Below are positions 1 to 5,767 of a stretch of DNA of 6,286 nucleotides, piece after piece. Within the stretch, counting starts at the first letter, position 1. Every line of letters starts with the position of its first letter. Origin of the DNA: Actinomycetota bacterium (GTDB lineage Bacteria; Actinomycetota; Geothermincolia; Fen-727; Anoxymicrobiaceae); NCBI GenBank assembly GCA_003154635.1, contig PMDX01000019.1:618-6903 (forward strand). The letters run 5' to 3'. The position numbers and the translations under genes were made by a program. Under the pieces are notes generated by a model that did no database searches, was not told the origin of the DNA, and worked only from the letters and a program-made list of their open reading frames with translations.

Positions 1-505
1 GGATACTTCTTCACATCCACCCCACATGACACTCGGCCCCCCAAGAATCGAAATCGCCTCTCCAGGAAATCAAGCACTTACGTCGCAAGAGGTGTCCGGT
101 ACCTTTCTTACAGTCCGGGGGAGAGGCCGACGAGGGGCGGCGGTCCACCCCTCTCGGTAGTGTCCGCGGGGAGGGCCGAGCCATTGCGTTACGTCCTGTG
201 CAAGGGCGAGGGCCTTCCCCGCGAACGAAGCAGCGCGGGGGACGGCGTAGCCATTATTCTGCGAAGCGTAGTAGGTGATGACGGGTTTCACCTCGTTGGC
301 CATTCTCATCTTTCGGGAACCACAGCATCGAGAAGGCGATCGCAGCCTCGGCTGGCAATCGTCACGCCTCTCAGGCGTCGGATGTCGGCCCCCGTTGTGA
401 CCGCCTCCACGATGCCGAAGACGTGTCTTTGACCATACGCCTTTATCTTGGCTTCTCACGGCGGGTCTTTGCCGACGCCGCTTTCTTCTTGATCGTGTCG
501 CCTTG
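1..505. other. Region without an intact gene; frame-broken minus-strand fragments
   Basis: This stretch lies downstream of the M24 gene and holds no reading frame with a good start, ribosome binding site and family match. On the minus strand several short stretches look protein-like but lie in different frames. One, at about 455-306, reads HVFGIVEAVTTGADIRRLRG and ends in a stop. A second, from about 355, reads PAEAAIAFSMLWFPKDENG. A third, beginning at the ATG at 303 or 309 and open to 70, starts MANEVKPVITYYASQNNGYA and becomes low-complexity and Arg/Pro-rich. Their collinear order in shifting frames would fit a decayed gene, but I recognise no family and the pattern may be chance in GC-rich DNA. 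Two GC-rich inverted repeats (132-153 and 217-240) also lie here. I see no clear terminator with a U-run after the M24 gene. Confidence 0.3.
217..240. repeat. Perfect 7-bp GC-rich inverted repeat (hairpin)
   Basis: CCCCGCG at 217-223 and CGCGGGG at 234-240 are exact reverse complements separated by 10 bases. One flanking G-T and one T-A pair could extend the stem. It could form a stable RNA hairpin on either strand. No T-run follows on either side, so it is not a canonical intrinsic terminator. It lies about 270 bases past the M24 stop codon. A role in transcript end protection is possible but unproven. Confidence 0.4.
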
Positions 506-1660
506 CTACACCCCCAGTTCCCATATCCGCTCGTGGCGTGTAGCATCGGTCAGATAACGTGCGCCACCCGGTTCTACTAAGATCAGATCCTCCACGTGAA
601 AGCTTTCCTTGGGGTAGTCGTCGTTGTAGCCGACCTCGATCATCAACGTCATGCCTGGCTTGAAAGACTCGGTCACCCACGGGTAGAGCGAAGGTTCCTC
701 ATGCAGCCCGAGACCGATGTTGTGACCGAGAATGAACCACTTGAATTCGAGGCCGAGCCGGTCGTAGGTCTGTTCGCCGATCTTCGCGACCTCGCCCGCT
801 GTTACGCCAGGCTTGATGGCATCGACAATCCGGTGCTTCACTTCGGTGAGTTTGGCGTGCACGTCCCGCTGCCATGGGGTGGCCTTCCCCATGACGGCCG
901 TCCTGGCGATGTCTGAGTAGTAGCCGTCGATCGTGCCGCCAATATCGACTTTGAGAACTTTGCCGAGCTCCACCGGGCGGTCGAGCGCCATCCCGTGCCA
1001 ATACCCGCTTCGATCGCCAGACGCAAGCAGCGGGGCAGTCACCATTTCGATGCCGTTGCGAAGCATTTCGTACTGTATCCGAGCAGAGATTTCTCGTTCA
1101 CTGTTGCCGGGTCGTGCAGCTTTGAATGCGCTGTCGATGGCATCGCAGGTGATGTTGGCCGCGCGCGTGAGTACGGCTATCTCCGCCTCAGACTTGATGA
1201 CCCGGATGGATTCCAGAAAGGCGTAGGCATCGACAAAGTCGGCCTTCGGCAGTCGCCTCTTAATGTCGACCAGGTGGGCCCCGGGAAACCATCGACCCTC
1301 GAATCCGAGGCGCCCTTCGGTCAAGCCGCGATCCCGCAGTACTTCCTCAAGGACGCGCATCGAATCGAGGCCTTCGCCCTTGTAACCGCGCATGTCCTTG
1401 ACGAAGGTGCCACCCGAGCCCGGCATGTTCTCTGCCCTGCGCTGCACCGCAATGAATGTCGGATCGCCTCCCTTGGGCCACACAACGATGTGCATGCGTT
1501 CAGGCAACAGCCGCAGGTCCATATTGTAGAAGCCGCCAAAGTAGGGGACGTTCTCTGGCGCGAGGGCGATCACGGCATCATACGGACCATTATCAATCGA
1601 GAGCCGGATCCGATCGATGTTGACGTACTGCGCGCGCGCACAAAGCGACAAATCGAGCAT
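506..1660 (-). CDS. M24-family metallohydrolase (Xaa-Pro peptidase / creatinase type)
   Basis: This 384-residue protein has the two-domain layout of prolidase, aminopeptidase P and creatinase-like enzymes: an N-terminal creatinase-type domain (about 15-150) and a C-terminal pita-bread catalytic domain (about 155-380). The five expected metal ligands are all visible: Asp239 (KVDIGG), Asp250 (YSDIART), His313 (GHNIGLGLHEEP), Glu342 (MIEVGY) and Glu357 (HVEDL). His222 in YWHGM sits where the family's conserved active-site His occurs before the first Asp. No signal peptide is seen, so it is probably cytoplasmic. The ATG at 1660 follows AAGGGAGG (1667-1674) by 6 bases, which supports this start. 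It is the last gene of the string, 38 bases after the TRAP permease. In context it probably hydrolyses the imported compound or a product of it. The family includes prolidases, creatinases and ectoine hydrolases, and the sequence alone does not separate these, so I give no symbol. Confidence 0.93.
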   Translation of the reverse strand: MLDLSLCARAQYVNIDRIRLSIDNGPYDAVIALAPENVPYFGGFYNMDLRLLPERMHIVVWPKGGDPTFIAVQRRAENMPGSGGTFVKDMRGYKGEGLDSMRVLEEVLRDRGLTEGRLGFEGRWFPGAHLVDIKRRLPKADFVDAYAFLESIRVIKSEAEIAVLTRAANITCDAIDSAFKAARPGNSEREISARIQYEMLRNGIEMVTAPLLASGDRSGYWHGMALDRPVELGKVLKVDIGGTIDGYYSDIARTAVMGKATPWQRDVHAKLTEVKHRIVDAIKPGVTAGEVAKIGEQTYDRLGLEFKWFILGHNIGLGLHEEPSLYPWVTESFKPGMTLMIEVGYNDDYPKESFHVEDLILVEPGGARYLTDATRHERIWELGV

Positions 1661-1672
1661 TGAAGACCTCCC

Positions 1673-1690
1673 TTCTCAGAAGCATGAGAA
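1673..1690 (-). promoter_or_regulatory. Small hairpin overlapping the edge of the M24 gene's Shine-Dalgarno
   Basis: TTCTCA at 1673-1678 and TGAGAA at 1685-1690 are exact reverse complements around a 6-base loop, in the 38-base gap between the permease stop and the M24 start. In the minus-strand transcript the second arm reaches two bases into the AAGGGAGG ribosome binding site (1667-1674). It may mildly tune translation of the M24 gene or be incidental. There is no U-run, so it is not a terminator. Confidence 0.25.
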
Positions 1691-1698
1691 TTAAGTCA

Positions 1699-3618
1699 TC
1701 AGTGGACCATGCCGAAGTACCGCGGCACCATTAGGGTGACCTCCGGACACATGATGACAAAAACCAGACCCACGGCCAACATAGCGGTGTAGAAGAGACC
1801 TGGCTTGAACGCATCCTCCGTCCGCGCTCCGCCTATGATGCAGGCCTGGTAATAGCCCATGCCGAGCGGCGGAGAAAAAACGCCCACGCCCATTGCGATG
1901 ATGATGACGATGCCGAAGTGAATCGGATGGACACCGAGATTCACCGCCACCGGAAGCAAAAGGGGGCCGAAAATGATTAGCGCCGGAAGGCCTTCAAGCA
2001 CGATGCCGAGCACGATCAAGCCCGCCCCCACGATGAATAGGAAGGTGTCCTTACCGCCAGCGCTGGTGAGCAGCTTGCCCAGGTGCTGAGGCAGTCGATC
2101 CATAACGATGGTCTGGGTCATCAGGTTGGCGGCACTGAGGATCAGGAGCACTATGCCGCCTATCAGAGAACTCTCCCTTAGAAGCGCCCAAATCACAGCG
2201 GCATTGACGCTCCGATAGAAGAATACCGCCGCAAGCAACCCGTAGACTACGGCGAACGACGATGCCTCCGTAGGCGTGGCCACGCCGCCGACGATGCCAC
2301 CGATCACAATAACGGGCACCAGTAGCGCTGGGATGGCGCCGGGCACCGTGAGGAGGCCATGCCGGAGGTTGAAGGGTCGGCCCCTGGGAAAGCGGCCACC
2401 CCGCCCTCGAAACATCACGCCGGCGATCATGGCCAGCGCGAGTAGAGCAGCAGGAGCGATGCCCGCCAGGAAAAGCGCGCCGATCGAAATGGTCGTGATC
2501 GAGCAGAGGATCAGCATGGCGAGGGAGGGAGGAACGGTCTCGCCCATAGCGGCGCCCGCCGACAAGACCGCAACGAACTCAGCAGGGCTGTAGCCGCGCT
2601 CTCGGAGTGGTGTCCGCATCACACTACCGACGGTCGCGATGTCGGCGGTCTTCGAGCCGCTCATCCCCGATACGATGTACATGGCAAGGATCTCAGTCAC
2701 GAATAGGCCGCCAGGCCAGTGGCCGACCCAGGCGTCGAGGAGGTCGACCAGGCGGCTCGCCATACCGGTGTACTCCATCAGGACGCCGGCTACCAAGAAG
2801 AAAGGGATGGCCAGCAGGACGAAACTCGCGATACCCCCCTCGAACGCCGCCGGAATCGCCAGAATCGGCATATCGCCGGTCACAAGGATGAAGCTCAGGC
2901 CTCCGAGGGCGAGTACAAACGGGACCATCACGCCAGTCACGAACCCGACGGCCATGACCACCATCATCAGAATCACTGGATCGGTGTCCACCAGCAAGCC
3001 GCCGATCTCGAGCCGCCACCACAAAACCAGCAAGGCCAGGACCGCGGTGACGCCAAATCCGATCACCGCGTCCCTTAAACCCTGGGCTCGCAACTTCTCG
3101 ATCGCATAGAGCATAATCAACGCGTAGCCGAGACCCATCCAGATCGAGACCCAGGCTTCGTTGACCCGAAGCACGGGCAGGACCCGCTGGAAAGTTTGCG
3201 AGAGAAAAGAGGGATAGGAATACAGGGCGAACCCAGCAATGATCAGCACCAGCCAATGGCCGGCCGACCGCAATGGACCCCGGCAGCCCGGTCGAGCCTG
3301 GTCCAGCACGTAAGTGAAGGCCATTCCCTCGCCCTTCCGGTAGAACGCCGCCCCGCCAAGGAACGTGATGACGTTGAGGGCAATGGCGGAGGCGTCCTGG
3401 GCCCAGACGAGGGAATCCCCGAAGGCAAAGCGCTCGACAGTGTTGACGAACATGATGCCGAGGTCCGCAGTGATCGCCGTCACGAGGAGCACGCCGCTGG
3501 CCGCGCCAAGGGCATTCAGAGCCTTCGAGAAGGGCCCTGTGTGGTCGGAAAGATCCTGGGCGGGGATCTTGCCCGGGACCGCCTCATCTGCGGGCGGCGC
3601 GGGAGCAGACTCTATCAT
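1699..3618 (-). CDS. dctQM: Fused TRAP transporter permease (DctQ-DctM type)
   Basis: This 639-residue membrane protein joins the small TRAP subunit (DctQ-like, about 35-180, roughly four hydrophobic segments) to the large subunit (DctM-like, about 205-635, many hydrophobic segments). It would form the inner-membrane permease, moving the substrate handed over by the periplasmic binding protein with a sodium or proton gradient. DctM signatures are clear: IPFFLVAGVLMEYTG (271-285), SGMSGSKTAD (317-326), VPPSLAML (362-369), GGIVGGVATPTEASS (440-454) and FSPPLGMGYY (581-590). A basic loop at about 404-419 is probably cytoplasmic. Natural Q-M fusions are well known in this family, and the reading frame is uninterrupted. 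The ATG at 3618 is preceded by AGGAGG with 7 bases spacing. It lies 72 bases after dctP, with a hairpin in the gap, and 38 bases before the M24 gene. The substrate cannot be inferred from the permease. Confidence 0.95.
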   Translation of the reverse strand: MIESAPAPPADEAVPGKIPAQDLSDHTGPFSKALNALGAASGVLLVTAITADLGIMFVNTVERFAFGDSLVWAQDASAIALNVITFLGGAAFYRKGEGMAFTYVLDQARPGCRGPLRSAGHWLVLIIAGFALYSYPSFLSQTFQRVLPVLRVNEAWVSIWMGLGYALIMLYAIEKLRAQGLRDAVIGFGVTAVLALLVLWWRLEIGGLLVDTDPVILMMVVMAVGFVTGVMVPFVLALGGLSFILVTGDMPILAIPAAFEGGIASFVLLAIPFFLVAGVLMEYTGMASRLVDLLDAWVGHWPGGLFVTEILAMYIVSGMSGSKTADIATVGSVMRTPLRERGYSPAEFVAVLSAGAAMGETVPPSLAMLILCSITTISIGALFLAGIAPAALLALAMIAGVMFRGRGGRFPRGRPFNLRHGLLTVPGAIPALLVPVIVIGGIVGGVATPTEASSFAVVYGLLAAVFFYRSVNAAVIWALLRESSLIGGIVLLILSAANLMTQTIVMDRLPQHLGKLLTSAGGKDTFLFIVGAGLIVLGIVLEGLPALIIFGPLLLPVAVNLGVHPIHFGIVIIIAMGVGVFSPPLGMGYYQACIIGGARTEDAFKPGLFYTAMLAVGLVFVIMCPEVTLMVPRYFGMVH

Positions 3619-3643
3619 GCCGGAACCTCCTGTAAGATCGGCA

Positions 3644-3669
3644 TCCAGCCAGCCGATCGCGAGGCTGGA
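3644..3669 (-). promoter_or_regulatory. Intercistronic hairpin between dctP and the permease gene
   Basis: TCCAGCC at 3644-3650 pairs exactly with GGCTGGA at 3663-3669 (7 bp, 12-base loop). An alternative register pairs CCAGCC at 3649-3654 with 3663-3668 around an 8-base loop. It sits in the 72-base gap after the dctP stop and before the permease ribosome binding site, without a U-run. In binding-protein transporter operons, such hairpins often protect the upstream mRNA so that the binding protein is made in excess over the permease. That role is inferred here from position only. Confidence 0.45.
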
Positions 3670-3690
3670 AGCCGAGTGCGATTCCCGCCG

Positions 3691-4770
3691 TTACTTTGTC
3701 GCCCTGATCATTTCGATGAGCGAAGCTGACCCCGGCCTCGCCTTGATCCAAATGTCGATGAGCGGCCGCACGGCGCTTTTCCAGGCCGCTGGATCGCTGG
3801 GCGTGACGATGGTGATCCCCGCCGATTTGAGGTTGTTCACAGCCGCCTCCTCGGCGGCCCGGGACCTGGTGGCGAAAACCATCGCGGCCTCCTTGGCGGA
3901 CTCGACGATGGCATCCTGAACGTTTGTTGGCAGGCTTGCGAAGAATTGCTTGTTCACCATGTGAGCGAGCGAGTTGAACATATGCCGTGTGAGTAGGATA
4001 TGCTTGCACACCTCGGTCCACTTGTTGTCGATGGCGGACTGGAACGGGTTCTCAGCCCCATCGGCGACACCGCTCTGGAGAGCTGTGTAAACCTCGCTCA
4101 TTGAAATCATCACCGGCTTAGCGCCGAGCAACTCGAACATCTTCACGTAAAGGTCCATTTGCGGTGAGCGAATCTTGAGCCCCTTGATGCCCGCGAGGGT
4201 CGTCGGGTTAGTACTCCTAAAGAACATGTGCCGCCAACCCATAAGGAGCCAACTAAGGCAGCGGACATTGGAGACGGGCAGTAGGCGCTTTGCCATCTCG
4301 TCCCCAACCGGTCCCAGGTGAACGTGGATCGCTTGGTCCCACGTGTCAAACAGGTACGGGAGTTGCTCGGTCCCCATCTCCTTGAGATAGTCATCGAACA
4401 GCGGACCCGAGACGATCGTCATTTGCAGAGAGCCGAGCTGTACCCCCTTGGCTGCCTCCTGCTCGGCACCGAGTTGAGCGGCGGGCATTACATCAACGGC
4501 TGCTTGGCCATTCGTTTTCTTGGCGACTAAGTCGGCGAAGTCGTGCGCGTAAACATCGACCTGACCGCCGGGCGGATGGTGATGACCGAGCGTGATGCGA
4601 AGCCGCCTTCCGGTCGGCTGCGAAGGGGTAATCTGGGCGCCAGACGCCACGAGGACCATCGCTGTTGGCGCGGTTCCCAAGGCTGCCGCGATTACTCCGA
4701 TAAAGTGCCGACGGCTGGTCGCACGGCAGAACCAAGCGCTATTGCTAACGGGATCGTTTGTGCTTGCCAT
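3691..4770 (-). CDS. dctP: TRAP transporter substrate-binding protein (DctP type), Tat-exported
   Basis: This 359-residue periplasmic receptor would bind a small organic anion and deliver it to the fused permease encoded next. The N-terminus has a twin-arginine motif, SRRHFI (19-24), then a hydrophobic stretch (about 25-42) and a plausible cleavage site near VASGA-Q (45/46), so it is probably exported folded by Tat. The mature part shows DctP-family blocks: LGHHHPPGG (61-69), KKTNGQ (84-89), AAQLGAEQEA (97-106), GLKIRSPQ (197-204), GAKPVMISMSEVYTALQSGV (216-235) and DGAENPF (237-243). Arg201 in the KIRSP block matches the conserved Arg that usually pairs with the ligand's carboxylate, which supports an acid substrate. 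The ATG at 4770 follows GGAGG by 8 bases. A 142-base gap with palindromes precedes it. The family assignment is firm; the ligand is unknown. Confidence 0.95.
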   Translation of the reverse strand: MASTNDPVSNSAWFCRATSRRHFIGVIAAALGTAPTAMVLVASGAQITPSQPTGRRLRITLGHHHPPGGQVDVYAHDFADLVAKKTNGQAAVDVMPAAQLGAEQEAAKGVQLGSLQMTIVSGPLFDDYLKEMGTEQLPYLFDTWDQAIHVHLGPVGDEMAKRLLPVSNVRCLSWLLMGWRHMFFRSTNPTTLAGIKGLKIRSPQMDLYVKMFELLGAKPVMISMSEVYTALQSGVADGAENPFQSAIDNKWTEVCKHILLTRHMFNSLAHMVNKQFFASLPTNVQDAIVESAKEAAMVFATRSRAAEEAAVNNLKSAGITIVTPSDPAAWKSAVRPLIDIWIKARPGSASLIEMIRATK

Positions 4771-4814
4771 GGCCTCTCCCTCCTAGCGATGTGCTGAGTC
4801 GCCCGGTATGGTTC

Positions 4815-4867
4815 ACCCAATGGGTTGGCAGATAGCCGTAAAGCCAGTCCCCCTGGACAAGCTTGTC
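4815..4867. promoter_or_regulatory. Two palindromes upstream of dctP, candidate operator region
   Basis: The 142-base gap between ridA and dctP contains ACCCAATGGGT (4815-4825, 5-bp arms around one base) and a perfect 12-bp palindrome, GACAAGCTTGTC (4856-4867), about 45 and 85 bases before the dctP start. Palindromes of this size in front of a transporter gene can be repressor or activator sites, for example for GntR- or LacI-type regulators. I could not find a convincing -35/-10 pair, and no regulator gene is in the window, so this is only a candidate. Confidence 0.3.
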
Positions 4868-4872
4868 GGCAT

Positions 4873-4910
4873 CCAAGACGCGCTTTCTCGCTCTAGAAGC
4901 ATACTCTTGG
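4873..4910 (-). promoter_or_regulatory. Imperfect hairpin just after the ridA stop codon
   Basis: CCAAGA at 4873-4878 pairs with TCTTGG at 4905-4910. Inside it GCTT (4882-4885) pairs with AAGC (4897-4900), giving a stem with an internal loop starting 2 bases beyond the ridA stop (4913-4915). No U-run follows, so a strong intrinsic terminator is unlikely. It may stabilise the ridA mRNA end or reduce read-through into dctP. Confidence 0.3.
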
Positions 4911-4912
4911 CC

Positions 4913-5302
4913 CTAGCTCGCATCCGCAATGCAGGACACCTCGATCATTGCGTCCAGTGGCAGCCGGACGACTTGGAAGGCTTGGCGTGCCGGTTTGATG
5001 TCACCGGGGAACTTGGAGGCGTACACCTCGTTCATGGCCTTGAACTCATTCATGTCGGTGAGGAAGACGTCGCATCGGACGACGCGATTCAAGCTCGACC
5101 CAGCTTCCTGGAGGATTGCCTCGATGTTGTCGATCACCCGTGCCGTCTGGGTCTTGATGTCCCTCGTGACCATCTGTCCCGTTCCTGGATCGACCGGGAG
5201 CTGTCCCGACACGAAGATGAATCCGTTCACATGTGTCCCCTGCGAGTAGGGGCCCACCGCTGCTGGCGCGTTCTTCGTTTCCACTTTCTGGATCTCTCGC
5301 AT
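4913..5302 (-). CDS. ridA: RidA-family enamine/imine deaminase (YjgF/YER057c/UK114)
   Basis: This 129-residue protein has normal full length for RidA-type deaminases, which act as trimers and hydrolyse reactive enamine/imine intermediates to keto acids and ammonia. Signature blocks are GPYSQG (17-22), FVSGQLPVDPGTG (30-42), DNIEAILQEAG (58-68), CDVFLTDM (77-84), NEVYASKF (91-98), KPARQAF (103-109) and LPLDAMIEV (114-122). Arg106 in PAR and Glu121 in MIEV match the residues that bind the carboxylate and position water in active members, so it is predicted to be catalytically competent. I chose the ATG at 5302 because GGAGG lies 8 bases upstream and the conserved N-terminus starts here. The frame stays open upstream to an ATG at 5389, but that extension is unlike the family and lies over relic DNA. 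It is 142 bases upstream of dctP on the same strand, which suggests a catabolic role beside the transporter, with an amino- or imino-acid intermediate likely. Confidence 0.93.
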   Translation of the reverse strand: MREIQKVETKNAPAAVGPYSQGTHVNGFIFVSGQLPVDPGTGQMVTRDIKTQTARVIDNIEAILQEAGSSLNRVVRCDVFLTDMNEFKAMNEVYASKFPGDIKPARQAFQVVRLPLDAMIEVSCIADAS

Positions 5303-5374
5303 TTCTAGAGCCTCCGGTCCTGCGGGATGCCCAGTTCCCCTTTCACTTGATCTCATCCAAGCACATGCAAATGA

Positions 5375-5402
5375 TCGCGAGAGATACATTGAGCTCTCGC
5401 GA
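5375..5402. promoter_or_regulatory. Perfect 9-bp inverted repeat upstream of ridA, candidate operator
   Basis: TCGCGAGAG (5375-5383) and CTCTCGCGA (5394-5402) are exact reverse complements separated by 10 bases, about 70 bases before the ridA start. The size (28 bases, two-fold symmetric) fits a dimeric regulator's site. In the minus-strand RNA it could also form a 9-bp stem with a 10-base loop. No U-run follows. It lies between the decayed dctP relic and ridA, where a promoter for ridA and the following genes would be expected, but I see no convincing -35/-10 pair. Confidence 0.45.
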
Positions 5403-5429
5403 AATGCGTCGAGCCGACCTCTTGATGAG

Positions 5430-5679
5430 GAAGGGCCCCGTTCCTTTGTTCAAGCGCTTCTCGCTCCTGGCCCAGTTGACCAGCGGGGAAGATTTCTATG
5501 GTCAACTTGCCATTCGTTTTCTCTCTAACCAACTTCTCGAATACATTGGCAGTTTAGTCGACCTCGCCTCCAACAGCCTGATGGTGTCCGAGGCGCAATG
5601 CCTGAACATCCAATCGCCTGGGTAGATAGAAAGCCCTAAGTTAAGTAATGCTGGAGCCAGCAACTACAGATGCCTTCAC
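5430..5679 (-). pseudogene. Decayed TRAP substrate-binding-protein (dctP) fragment
   Basis: The minus strand here, in one frame, reads RRLDVQALRLGHHQAVGGEVD, an in-frame TAA (5554-5556), then FEKLVREKTNGK followed by LTIEIFPAGQLGQE. This matches the mature N-terminus of the intact DctP nearby (RRLRITLGHHHPPGGQVD ... KKTNGQ ... AAQLGAEQEA). By hand about half the residues from GHH onward are identical. After QLGQE the frame breaks at about 5466-5460: the shifted frame continues EALEQ-NGAL, as expected for a DctP, while the original frame stops at 5452-5454. Another in-frame stop lies at 5641-5643. A likely former start is GTG at 5679 (overlapping an ATG), with GGGGAGG at 5689-5695. About 300 residues of C-terminal part are missing, so it cannot make a working protein. 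The approximate downstream limit is where similarity fades. It is a paralogue, not a recent copy, of the intact gene. Confidence 0.8.
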
Positions 5680-5767
5680 ATTTTCACACCTCCCCTTCTT
5701 TGTTGCTTGCCTCCTTCTCAAAGGAATCTCTGTAGGTGAACGCCTGGAAGAATCTCTGCATCAGATG

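Noticed and set aside
1..60. Minus-strand GEAISILGGPS reminiscent of an ABC ATPase Walker A region
   Set aside because: The GxxGxGKST core is absent and a stop lies just upstream, so the similarity is superficial.
995..1663. Long plus-strand open frame (222 codons) opposite the M24 gene
   Set aside because: It lies antisense to a gene with all catalytic motifs, shows no family blocks or ribosome binding site, and is a typical GC-rich shadow.
4808..5308. Plus-strand open frame opposite ridA
   Set aside because: It is fully antisense to a clear RidA gene and has no recognisable domain.
5303..5389. N-terminal extension of RidA to the ATG at 5389
   Set aside because: The extension is unlike the RidA family, while the ATG at 5302 has a GGAGG 8 bases upstream and the conserved N-terminus.
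5320..5430. Minus-strand fragment reading RRISRELNVSLAII, reminiscent of a helix-turn-helix
   Set aside because: It has no start codon or ribosome binding site, is very short and ends in a stop; the resemblance is too weak and overlaps relic DNA.
5233..5625. Plus-strand open frame of 130 codons across the ridA-M29 gap
   Set aside because: It is the complement of the ridA start and the dctP relic; the minus strand gives recognisable DctP motifs, while the plus strand gives none.
5724..5758. Direct repeat GAATCTCTG at 5724-5732 and 5750-5758
   Set aside because: Nine bases twice, with no further copies or associated structure, is too little to call a repeat element or attachment site.
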